64,000 nucleotides of DNA from Thermoplasmata archaeon (GTDB taxonomy: Archaea; Thermoplasmatota; Thermoplasmata; Halarchaeoplasmatales; Halarchaeoplasmataceae), in NCBI GenBank assembly GCA_003560595.1, contig PWKY01000088.1:1-64000 (forward strand), written 5' to 3'. Of this stretch, positions 16,350-23,956 are shown in pieces (the stretch's first letter is position 1; the number at the start of each line of letters is the position of its first letter). The notes below the pieces were generated by a model that saw only the letters and a program-made list of their open reading frames with translations, ran no database searches and had not been told where the DNA came from. The position numbers and the translations under genes are program-made.

Positions 16350-18355
16350 TGGTAGATATTGGTGATCTTTTAGGGGAGCCCTGGGAAAAATTTACGAGAT
16401 ATTACCTTCTCAGTACCATCACTCTTACGTTCTTCGTATTCTTAGCCCTATTCGTTGTCACTGAATTTTCCCTGGCATTCTTTAACATCACCGAATTACC
16501 TCTGAACGCTTTTCTTTATCTTGTACCCTTCTTTGAATCTAATATAAGTTTGAATATTTTATTTTTAGGTGCTATCGTTTCCTCAGCAGATGCACTCCTT
16601 CATATGTTTGATAAAAAATTGAATCTTATCTTATCTTTGGTTCCCACTAGCATCATGATCAGCGGCATGATAGTCCAGATATATATCGGTTCGATGGCGA
16701 TCACCGTGATGGTCCTATTTGCATTATTGGTCTTGATGGGGTTGTTAGATATACTTTGCATATTGGAACATCCCGAAGAGCTGGATATAATCGGGCGTGG
16801 TAATCTGCAGATATTTCTTGAAAAGGAAGCTGAATTAAAAGAGATGGCTGAACAGGAAGAAGAATTACTCAAAACGAAGGAAGAGGAACTTATCACCTTG
16901 TCCCAAGAGATGGAATCTTTAGAAGAAAAGATGCATGAAGAAGAAGAGATGCTTAGGCTTAAAGAAGAAGAAGTCGAAGATATACGTACGGAGATGGAGG
17001 AGGCCAAGAGGCAACTTGAGGAGGAAGAAGAACTACTGAGGGTTAAAGAAGAGAACATCGAGGATACCATCGAAAGCAGATTAGAAGAACGGATAATGGA
17101 GGAGGAGGAACTGTTGAGGACAAAGGATGAGGAATTTACAAAATTACAGGATCAACTTGAAACACAAAGAAAACTATACGAAGAAACGAAAAGGGAGCTC
17201 ATGGAAAAGGAACACAAGGTTCAGAACCTAAAAACAGAGATCGAGGAGAGGATGCGGAGGGAGATGGAAGATGAGATGATGCGAAAACTGCGTGAGGAAA
17301 CAGATATCATCTCCAAAAGAGGTAAGCAGGAAAATAAGATGTTCCCATTCACCGCTATCGTGGGACAGAGAGAAGGGAAGAAAGCGTTGATACTTAACGC
17401 AATATACCCTGAAGTAGGCGGGGTACTTCTTAGAGGTGAAAAGGGTACTGCTAAATCCGTTGCTGTGAGAGCCTTAGCCGAAGTACTCCCAAATATAAAC
17501 GTTACCGGATGCCAATACAACTGCGATCCGGATGATCATGAAAAGCTGTGTCCGGAATGTGATGCAAGGGTAAAACAGGATAAGCTCGATAGTTACGAAG
17601 TTCCTGTAAAGGTGGTCAATTTACCACTTAATGTCACGGAGGATAGACTATTGGGAAGTCTTGACATAGAGATGGTGCTGGGAGAAGGCAAGAGGGCCTT
17701 TGAACCGGGTATCTTAGCTGAAGTTAATAGAGGTATCCTTTACGTTGATGAGATAAATCTTCTTGATGATTACATAGTCGATGTGCTATTAGACGCTGCA
17801 TCTTCAAAAAGAGTCATAGTGGAACGAGAAGGTATCAGTGCATCGTATAGCTCAGATTTTATCATAGTAGGAAGCATGAATCCTGAAGAGGGAGAACTTA
17901 GGCCACAGATACTAGATAGGATCTCCTTGATGGTGAACATGAAAGGCATCGACGACATAAAAGAACGTATGAGTATCATTAAAAATAGACAAGATTTCAC
18001 ACTGGACCCGGAAGTATTTAGATCTAAGTATGCAGGTTCACAGGATGAGTTGAAACGTAAGATAGAAAAAGCTAGAGAGATCATGCATCGAGTTAATACG
18101 TCTACAAGCATGCTCAAGTTGATCGCAGACCTTTGCATGGATTTTGGTATCGCAGGTCACCGGGGAGATATCGCTATAGAGCGGGCCGCTAGGGCGAACG
18201 CTGCGTTCAACGGCCGGTTGGAAACTACCATCGACGACATAATGATCGCATCAAAGATGGCTCTACCACACAGGGTAAAAAGGAGGCCTCTAGAGGAGGA
18301 AGAATTTACAGAAGATGTGCTTGAAGAATGGTTCGAATCTAGGGAGCTGACTTGA
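16349..18355 (+). CDS. Membrane-anchored coiled-coil ChlI/MoxR-like AAA+ ATPase (fusion)
   Basis: 668 residues in three parts. (1) About four transmembrane helices at ~20-40, 58-80, 93-112 and 115-138. (2) A Glu/Lys-rich coiled coil at ~155-325. (3) A magnesium-chelatase-subunit-I-like AAA+ module at ~331-660: F-P-F-T-A-I-V-G-Q, Walker A G-E-K-G-T-A-K-S (363-370), four cysteines at 388, 392, 401 and 404 (C-x3-C-x8-C-x2-C), Walker B I-L-Y-V-D-E, and the M-N-P-E-E-G...D-R sensor region. Catalytic residues are intact. Known ChlI, BchI and MoxR proteins are soluble and lack membrane and coiled-coil parts. It is coupled to the paralogue at 18355 and probably forms the active half of a mixed ring. 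No chelatase large subunit is nearby. Confidence 0.88.
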   Translation: MVDIGDLLGEPWEKFTRYYLLSTITLTFFVFLALFVVTEFSLAFFNITELPLNAFLYLVPFFESNISLNILFLGAIVSSADALLHMFDKKLNLILSLVPTSIMISGMIVQIYIGSMAITVMVLFALLVLMGLLDILCILEHPEELDIIGRGNLQIFLEKEAELKEMAEQEEELLKTKEEELITLSQEMESLEEKMHEEEEMLRLKEEEVEDIRTEMEEAKRQLEEEEELLRVKEENIEDTIESRLEERIMEEEELLRTKDEEFTKLQDQLETQRKLYEETKRELMEKEHKVQNLKTEIEERMRREMEDEMMRKLREETDIISKRGKQENKMFPFTAIVGQREGKKALILNAIYPEVGGVLLRGEKGTAKSVAVRALAEVLPNINVTGCQYNCDPDDHEKLCPECDARVKQDKLDSYEVPVKVVNLPLNVTEDRLLGSLDIEMVLGEGKRAFEPGILAEVNRGILYVDEINLLDDYIVDVLLDAASSKRVIVEREGISASYSSDFIIVGSMNPEEGELRPQILDRISLMVNMKGIDDIKERMSIIKNRQDFTLDPEVFRSKYAGSQDELKRKIEKAREIMHRVNTSTSMLKLIADLCMDFGIAGHRGDIAIERAARANAAFNGRLETTIDDIMIASKMALPHRVKRRPLEEEEFTEDVLEEWFESRELT

Positions 18356-19401
18356 TGACGATAAAGGATGATATATTTCCTTTTTCAGCGGTGGTAGGCC
18401 TTCCACTCCTCAAGAAAGCATTGATATTGAATATTGTCAATAAAGATATCGGCGGTGTGCTCATAAAAGGTGATAAGGGTACGGGAAAATCACTTACTGT
18501 AAATTCCTTCAAGAATATCCTTCCCTTCATAAAGGTGGTAGAAGGATGTAAGTTCAACTGTTTAGCTAGCGAAGCAGACCGGTTGTGTTTAGAGTGCAAA
18601 GAAAAAGTAAAGGAAGGTAATTTGAAAACCACCGTTAAAAGGATGGACGTTGTAGAGATACCTTTGAACATAACTGAAGATAGACTCATCGGTACCATCG
18701 ATGTAGAAAAAGTACTACAAGAAGGGGTAAAATCATTTGAACCAGGAGTACTTGCAAAAGCCAATAATAATATCCTATACATAGATCAGATCAATCTTCT
18801 TGATCATCATATAGTGGATCTTTTACTGGATGTAGCGGCTATGAAAGTTGTCACCGTGGAACGTGAGGGGATCTCCACTAATTACATGTCGGATTTTATG
18901 TTGGTAGCAAGCATGAACCCTGAAGAAGGGTTCCTACGTCCACAATTGTTGGACCGTTTTTCTTTACAAGTAGAAACCAGGACATCAACCGATACAAAGG
19001 ATCGGCTAGAGATAATAAAGAAGAACAGGGAATATTTTGAAGATCCCTCGGGTATGGCTAGGCACTACAAAAAACAGGATCTAGCTTTGAAAAAGAGGAT
19101 AGATAGATCACAAAAACGTTTGGAGTCAGTCGAACTCCCCGATGAGATGTTAAATCTTATCTGTAAGATCTGTAGGGAATTCGACATAGATGGACATCGT
19201 GGAGATATAATCATCGCTAGGAGTGCGATTACCAATGCTTCATATCACGGTAGAAATAAAGTGACCGTTGAAGATATAATCCAATCCGCTGAAATGGCTC
19301 TTCCCCACCGTATGCGAAAACAGCCCTTTGAAGTTGGAGAATTTAGTAAGGAACAACTAAGCGAATTGGTTTACGAACGTTGGGGTTACCCTCATCCATG
19401 A
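18355..19401 (+). CDS. ChlI-like AAA+ paralogue with Walker B Glu to Gln change
   Basis: 348 residues from the ATG at 18355 (TGATG overlap with the preceding stop; an in-frame TTG 3 nt upstream is less likely). It is a complete ChlI-type module: P-F-S-A-V-V-G, Walker A G-D-K-G-T-G-K-S (~39-46), cysteines ~65, 69, 78 and 81 in the same C-x3-C-x8-C-x2-C pattern, M-N-P-E-E-G, and a C-terminal lid with D-G-H-R-G-D. Walker B reads I-L-Y-I-D-Q (codon CAG at 18787-18789) where the catalytic Glu is expected. In AAA+ proteins this substitution usually allows ATP binding without hydrolysis. It may be a regulatory ring subunit working with the membrane-anchored paralogue. Confidence 0.88.
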   Translation: MTIKDDIFPFSAVVGLPLLKKALILNIVNKDIGGVLIKGDKGTGKSLTVNSFKNILPFIKVVEGCKFNCLASEADRLCLECKEKVKEGNLKTTVKRMDVVEIPLNITEDRLIGTIDVEKVLQEGVKSFEPGVLAKANNNILYIDQINLLDHHIVDLLLDVAAMKVVTVEREGISTNYMSDFMLVASMNPEEGFLRPQLLDRFSLQVETRTSTDTKDRLEIIKKNREYFEDPSGMARHYKKQDLALKKRIDRSQKRLESVELPDEMLNLICKICREFDIDGHRGDIIIARSAITNASYHGRNKVTVEDIIQSAEMALPHRMRKQPFEVGEFSKEQLSELVYERWGYPHP

Positions 19402-19495
19402 TGTTATCGGACATCAAAATCCATCCCGACACATTCAACATCTTATAGTCTAACTTTGGTAAATAATATAAAGGTCGTATGAAATATAGCTTCCA

Positions 19496-20977
19496 ATGCT
19501 CGATACTAACTCTGTAGAAAAGATGATCCAAGATTTTAGAGACTCAGGCGGGTTGATCTTGATAGAAAAGGAGGTTGGTGCAGAGGGGGGATTAACTGAT
19601 GTAAGACGGCTATTGGAAGATCGTAAAATTTTCGAGTCCTCCGCTGCAAGCACTCGTGATAATATATTCAGCAGAGCCATGCACAAACATTCAAATATCT
19701 TTAAGATCAGAACCCCTCCGAAGATAATAACTGCCTACCTTTCGGATATGTCAGGAATGTTGTTCTGTGTCGCTACACGTGATAAATCTGACTTGGATCC
19801 AGATATATTTTCAGGTATGTTGAGTGCCGTCAGCAATTTTGTAAACGATTCGATACAGCAGTGGAGTGGAAAGTCGGAAGAACAGGGCAGCGGCGGTTTA
19901 GATGCGCTTTCCTACAAAGACGACAAGCTCGGTAACTTGACCATAAGGATATGCAGGGGTTCTTTTGGAGTTCTCATAGTCACTTACAAAGGTGATATAT
20001 CTAAAGATATAGAAAGGGATATTCAAGAAACAGTGGATTGGGTAGAAGAACATCACAGCGGAGAACTAAAAAATTGGGACGGTGATACAGATGCGGATTT
20101 TTTATATGAAATCAAACGTTATTTATATCGTACTTTTCTAGAGTCAGGCAGATATGATGGAAAATTTGATATGGAAACACTGATGGAAAATAAAGAGGAG
20201 ATAAAAGATAACCTTGTTGAAAAAGTGAATGAACAAACAGGAGAATTTGTGTTCTTATTTGATGATATCCAGTATATCGACCCTTTATCTCTTGAACTAC
20301 TTTCACATCTTTTACACAATACAACCGCCTTGATCATCTGCCAATATGAGATCGACTTGCTGGAGGAGGATCTTGAAAATGAGGGGTTTAAAAAACTGAT
20401 AGAGGATACAGGCAGGTGCAGAAAGATATCCATCCGTTCTAATGTAGATATAGAGGAACTTATACGTTCCAAACTAAAAGGAGTAGACGAGGATTCATTA
20501 AAACTGCTCAAATACGCTGCTGTAGCAGATTCATTTGATACTGAAGTATTGACAAGGGCTCTAAAATCTAAACCTAAAAAAATCAACAAGGTAGTTAACA
20601 ATCTTGAAAACGTCGGTATAGTGAAGAACGATAGATTCGCCAACTCCCGTTTGAGAACTCGAGCCATGGAATATATCTCTAGAAAGGAGCAAAAGATGAT
20701 AGATCTAAGGATCGCGGCGGCGATGATAAAGATAAGAGACGAAAGTAACAACATACGCATAGCTGAACTTTTACTTCCTTACGCAGATAGTAAAAGGATA
20801 ATAAGAAAAAAAGCTGTGAAATATTCCATCGATGCTGGTGACGAATTACTACGCAAGTTCGATATCGATAGGGCTACTGAATTCTATAATCAAGCTATCA
20901 CTCTAGACACAAACGAAAAGAGAAAACATTCTCTGCTGGAAAAAACTCTGATATTGGAAAGTCTTACATGGAAGTAG
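19496..20977 (+). CDS. Degenerate AAA-type protein with embedded roadblock/longin-like sensor domain
   Basis: 493 residues, a shortened paralogue of the protein at 29129-32644. The P-loop position reads E-V-G-A-E-G-G-L-T-D, without the G-K-T of the paralogue, so ATP binding is doubtful. Residues ~72-195 match the paralogue's inserted domain (P-P-K-I-I-T-A-Y-L...D-I-F-S-G-M-L...N-W-D-G-D), which I read as a roadblock/longin-like fold. A Walker B-like F-V-F-L-F-D-D-I-Q remains at ~251-259. The long TPR tail of the paralogue is missing apart from one vestigial helix pair. An AATAATATAA box about 28 nt before the ATG suggests a leaderless transcript. Confidence 0.75.
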   Translation: MLDTNSVEKMIQDFRDSGGLILIEKEVGAEGGLTDVRRLLEDRKIFESSAASTRDNIFSRAMHKHSNIFKIRTPPKIITAYLSDMSGMLFCVATRDKSDLDPDIFSGMLSAVSNFVNDSIQQWSGKSEEQGSGGLDALSYKDDKLGNLTIRICRGSFGVLIVTYKGDISKDIERDIQETVDWVEEHHSGELKNWDGDTDADFLYEIKRYLYRTFLESGRYDGKFDMETLMENKEEIKDNLVEKVNEQTGEFVFLFDDIQYIDPLSLELLSHLLHNTTALIICQYEIDLLEEDLENEGFKKLIEDTGRCRKISIRSNVDIEELIRSKLKGVDEDSLKLLKYAAVADSFDTEVLTRALKSKPKKINKVVNNLENVGIVKNDRFANSRLRTRAMEYISRKEQKMIDLRIAAAMIKIRDESNNIRIAELLLPYADSKRIIRKKAVKYSIDAGDELLRKFDIDRATEFYNQAITLDTNEKRKHSLLEKTLILESLTWK

Positions 20978-20979
20978 CA

Positions 20980-22092
20980 CTAATGACCGATCTCTTTCTC
21001 GAGTAACATCTTATTTCTCCTGGTATTCTCTCGAGAAGGATCTATAGATAAAGCCTTGTTGTAGCATTCTAAAGCTTCTTGGGCCTTACCAGCTTCCTTC
21101 AATGCCACCCCTTTGTTATTCCACAACCCAGCATCATCGGGACGTGCTTCTAAACCTTTATCATAGGTCTCTATAGCTTCGGCTAAACGACCCATGTTTT
21201 TAAGAGCGATCCCAAGGTTGTTCCAAACAGTTGAGTCGTATGGATTGATTTCCCCTGCCTTTCTATAGGCTGATACGGCTTCATCCATCCGTCCAAGCTT
21301 TCGCAGGGCCAGCCCCTTGTTTATCAAACTGTCGATGTCATTGGGATTGAGCTCGAGTAATTCATCATAGGCTTGAACAGATTCGTTCAATCTGTTGGAC
21401 ATCTGTAAGGATACGGCTTTGTTGAAAAGTGCTTTTGTGTTGGTCGGTTCATTTTTTATTATACTATCGTAAGTGTCTACGGCTCTTCTATATTGCCTTT
21501 TTTTCATATGGGTAGATGCTTTCTGGAATAGTTCATCTATATCTTCTACGCCCGGAGCTTCTGTTTTATCATGATTAATTTCTACCGGTGCTTCCTTCTT
21601 GGGGGGCTGCTCGCTCTTTATCTCTAAAAATTTATCAGGTTCACCGGAAAGATCGAAGTCCTTAGAAAGGGCGGCTATGGTCTCGGAATCAAAGGCCGCT
21701 GGATTAACAGATACGATCATGGTCGCTCCATTCATTGAACCATGGTCGTTTACTCGCTTGAAGAATTTTTTCACGCTCTTGAAGTCGTTTTCAAGTAAAA
21801 GGTATTCACAACCTTCGAACATGACCACAGCGTTATCATTCTCAGAGATGAAATTTGTCACACCTCTAGATAGTTCAAAATCCAACCTTTCCGGTCGAAC
21901 GGTGCCTTCACCACCTTCTGAGTCGGTAAGCCATATGATCGCTGCGTCGGTCAAGTTGTACAAATTCTCCACTTTTTTCGGATATATGGTGGTTATGCAG
22001 AGTACTGGATGGTCTTTCACCAGTTTTTCTAGCATTTTAAAGCTCGTATCGGCTCTTTCTTCGTATAGAAGATAATTTAGTCCAGTTTTCAT
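20980..22092 (-). CDS. DUF835-like N-terminal domain with TPR repeats
   Basis: 370 residues from the ATG at 22092 (an in-frame TTG 6 nt upstream is less likely). Residues ~1-150 resemble DUF835: G-L-N-Y-L-L-Y-E-E, a C-I-T-T-I-Y-P strand, a W-L-T segment, V-V-M-F-E-G-C-E-Y-L-L-L-E-N-D-F, and a V-N-P-A-A-F near the end. After a linker, residues ~195-365 form about five TPR units of 34 residues (A-L-F-N-K-A, A-L-R-K-L-G-R, G-I-A-L-K-N-M-G-R, G-V-A-L-K-E-A-G-K). DUF835 proteins are common in Euryarchaeota with unclear roles. TPRs indicate a protein-interaction scaffold, and its position within the AAA+ block suggests it serves that system. Confidence 0.8.
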   Translation of the reverse strand: MKTGLNYLLYEERADTSFKMLEKLVKDHPVLCITTIYPKKVENLYNLTDAAIIWLTDSEGGEGTVRPERLDFELSRGVTNFISENDNAVVMFEGCEYLLLENDFKSVKKFFKRVNDHGSMNGATMIVSVNPAAFDSETIAALSKDFDLSGEPDKFLEIKSEQPPKKEAPVEINHDKTEAPGVEDIDELFQKASTHMKKRQYRRAVDTYDSIIKNEPTNTKALFNKAVSLQMSNRLNESVQAYDELLELNPNDIDSLINKGLALRKLGRMDEAVSAYRKAGEINPYDSTVWNNLGIALKNMGRLAEAIETYDKGLEARPDDAGLWNNKGVALKEAGKAQEALECYNKALSIDPSRENTRRNKMLLEKEIGH

Positions 22093-22200
22093 ATTCAAAC
22101 CTTTTATTCGGTATCGATACGGATACAGTACACAAGTAAATAAAAATAACGGAAGTTAAAGGCAGAAATTATAAATCGGGATGCGTCCCTTCTGTTATCG

Positions 22201-23160
22201 ATGGAAGAGAAAAAGATTGTTCCTTTCGTGAAGAGTAAGATAACCAATTTAACCAAAACATCACAAACTATAAAGGAATCATTGAAAAAGAAAGAACAAG
22301 AGTTGAACATAAGGGAAAAAGAGATCTTACACAAGGAAGAGGCTCTTAACAAGCGTCTTTCGATGATACAAAATAGAGAAAGTAAATTACAAGAAGAAAG
22401 TAAAATTATAGATGAACAAAGGGTTGAACTACAAGATAAGGAAAAGCAACTCGTTGAACGGGAGAGTGCTGCAAAAGAGATGGAGAGGCAAGCCCTTGAA
22501 ATCAAAAAAGAAAGTGAAGAAGAGATCGAAAACAACTCTAAGCTCAGAGAGCGCCTGGAGAAGCTTAGAGAGGAGATGACAAAAAGGGAGAACACCTTGG
22601 ACAAGAGGGTTTATACGATCATCGAGAAAGAAGATAAGATAAATCATGAAGAACGCTTGCTAGAAGAAAAAAGAAAGGGCATCGAAAAAAGGGAAAGGGG
22701 TTTGAACGAACTCAAAGATACTCTGGAACGAAGGAGTGAAAACCTGCAGGAGGAAAGTGACGAACTCAAAGAAAAAGAACTCAAATTAGAGATAACGTCG
22801 AAGGAAGTTGATTCAAGGGAGAAGATAATATCTCAGAGAGAACAGGAACTGGAAAATAAATTGACAGATTATGAAGATAAGGTAAAAAAGATGGATGCTG
22901 AGATAGAGAAACAGGGATCCAAGATGGAAGAGATGCAGAAAACCATCGATGCCAGGAGCGATGAATTGACTAAGAGGGAGATAGAGCTAAAGAGAAAAGA
23001 AACTGAATATCAAAATAAGTTAGAGGAATTAAAGAATAAACAGCTGGATATCGAGCAAACGATGTCTGGTATGATAAAACGGAGAGAAGAGTTGGATAGA
23101 GTTGAACTAAGCTTGATACGTAAAGAAAAAAAGTTATTTGGTAAGTATAAAGAATCCTGA
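22201..23160 (+). CDS. Long coiled-coil protein
   Basis: 319 residues. From residue ~20 to the end the sequence is almost entirely Glu/Lys/Arg with heptad-spaced Leu and Ile, a single long coiled coil interrupted only by short breaks. There is no signal peptide, membrane helix or catalytic domain. A TATA-like AATTATAAAT about 28 nt before the ATG suggests a leaderless transcript. Composition is similar to the coiled-coil segment of the membrane-anchored ATPase at 16349, so the two could interact; this is inference. It ends 6 nt before the convergent degenerate-ChlI gene. Confidence 0.75.
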   Translation: MEEKKIVPFVKSKITNLTKTSQTIKESLKKKEQELNIREKEILHKEEALNKRLSMIQNRESKLQEESKIIDEQRVELQDKEKQLVERESAAKEMERQALEIKKESEEEIENNSKLRERLEKLREEMTKRENTLDKRVYTIIEKEDKINHEERLLEEKRKGIEKRERGLNELKDTLERRSENLQEESDELKEKELKLEITSKEVDSREKIISQREQELENKLTDYEDKVKKMDAEIEKQGSKMEEMQKTIDARSDELTKREIELKRKETEYQNKLEELKNKQLDIEQTMSGMIKRREELDRVELSLIRKEKKLFGKYKES

Positions 23161-23165
23161 TGTTC

Positions 23166-23945
23166 TTATTTTATATATCTCAGGGCGGCCTCAATATCCT
23201 CCCTAGAAACCCATCTACGGCCTTGATAGGCCGCTTCCGCCTTTGCGTACATTCTTGAGCGATCGAATTTTTGTGTAGGGTCGTCTGAAAATTTTGTCAT
23301 GATCTTATCTTTTAACTCAACAGACAAAGTTTCAGCAATATTTACCTCACTGATCATCTTTCGTGCTTTTTTTATCTTATCGGAGTAGTTCTTTTCTACA
23401 TCTCTGAATTCTGCTAAAAATTCTTTAAAGTCCCATTGAAATTCCCGCTCCCTCTTTATCATCTCGATCCTTTGCTCTATGTCTTTTATCGGTCTTACAT
23501 CGACTTTGAAATCGACATCTAAGATATCATCCTCGGGTGACTCTACATTCTTTATCAGGATCAGCGATTGATCTACTCCCTTCTCCGAACGCCAGATGGA
23601 TAATATATCCTTTATCATCTCGATGTCATAATTTTCTATCGAAGGTATAATCAAGTATTGCAGCCGCTTTTCATTTGTTATGGTCCTGATCTTATCCCTA
23701 AGGTTTTCATCGTTATAACTATTCAAAAAAAGAAAGAGCTTATCTCTATCATCGGAGATGTGGTCTGCTATGATGCAAATCGTCTTGACCGTACGTTCTT
23801 TCATGGTATATTTTGGTCCAGATATCAACACATCACCTAAACCTGGACATATCGCAAACATGGTCAAAAATCTTTTCAACATATCTTGCCCAACTACGGC
23901 GTTAAAGGGAAAATAATCCACCTTTAGTTCAGTTACATCTACCAT
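23166..23945 (-). CDS. Degenerate ChlI-like AAA+ protein without a functional P-loop
   Basis: 259 residues from the ATG at 23945, preceded by GAGAGG; an in-frame TTG at 23960 is less likely. It starts like the intact ChlI paralogues (V-D-Y-F-P-F-N-A-V-V-G-Q, then G-D-V-L-I-S-G-P). The Walker A Gly-Lys-Ser is replaced by P-K-Y-T-M-K-E-R-T, no D-E Walker B is visible, and the four-cysteine motif is gone. The C-terminal lid resembles its paralogues (K-A-E-A-A-Y-Q-G-R-R-W-V-S-R-E-D-I). It is the last gene of a four-gene minus-strand operon, 11 nt after the VWA gene. A non-catalytic structural role is likely. Confidence 0.78.
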   Translation of the reverse strand: MVDVTELKVDYFPFNAVVGQDMLKRFLTMFAICPGLGDVLISGPKYTMKERTVKTICIIADHISDDRDKLFLFLNSYNDENLRDKIRTITNEKRLQYLIIPSIENYDIEMIKDILSIWRSEKGVDQSLILIKNVESPEDDILDVDFKVDVRPIKDIEQRIEMIKREREFQWDFKEFLAEFRDVEKNYSDKIKKARKMISEVNIAETLSVELKDKIMTKFSDDPTQKFDRSRMYAKAEAAYQGRRWVSREDIEAALRYIK

Positions 23946-23956
23946 ATTAAAACCTC

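Noticed and set aside
16600-17070. Serine-rich reading frame on the minus strand
   Set aside because: It is the antisense image of the Glu/Lys-rich coiled coil; there is no ribosome site or family match.
20119-20760. 213-codon open frame on the minus strand
   Set aside because: It lies fully within the AAA-type gene at 19496-20977, has a low-complexity Ser/Ile composition and has no promoter.
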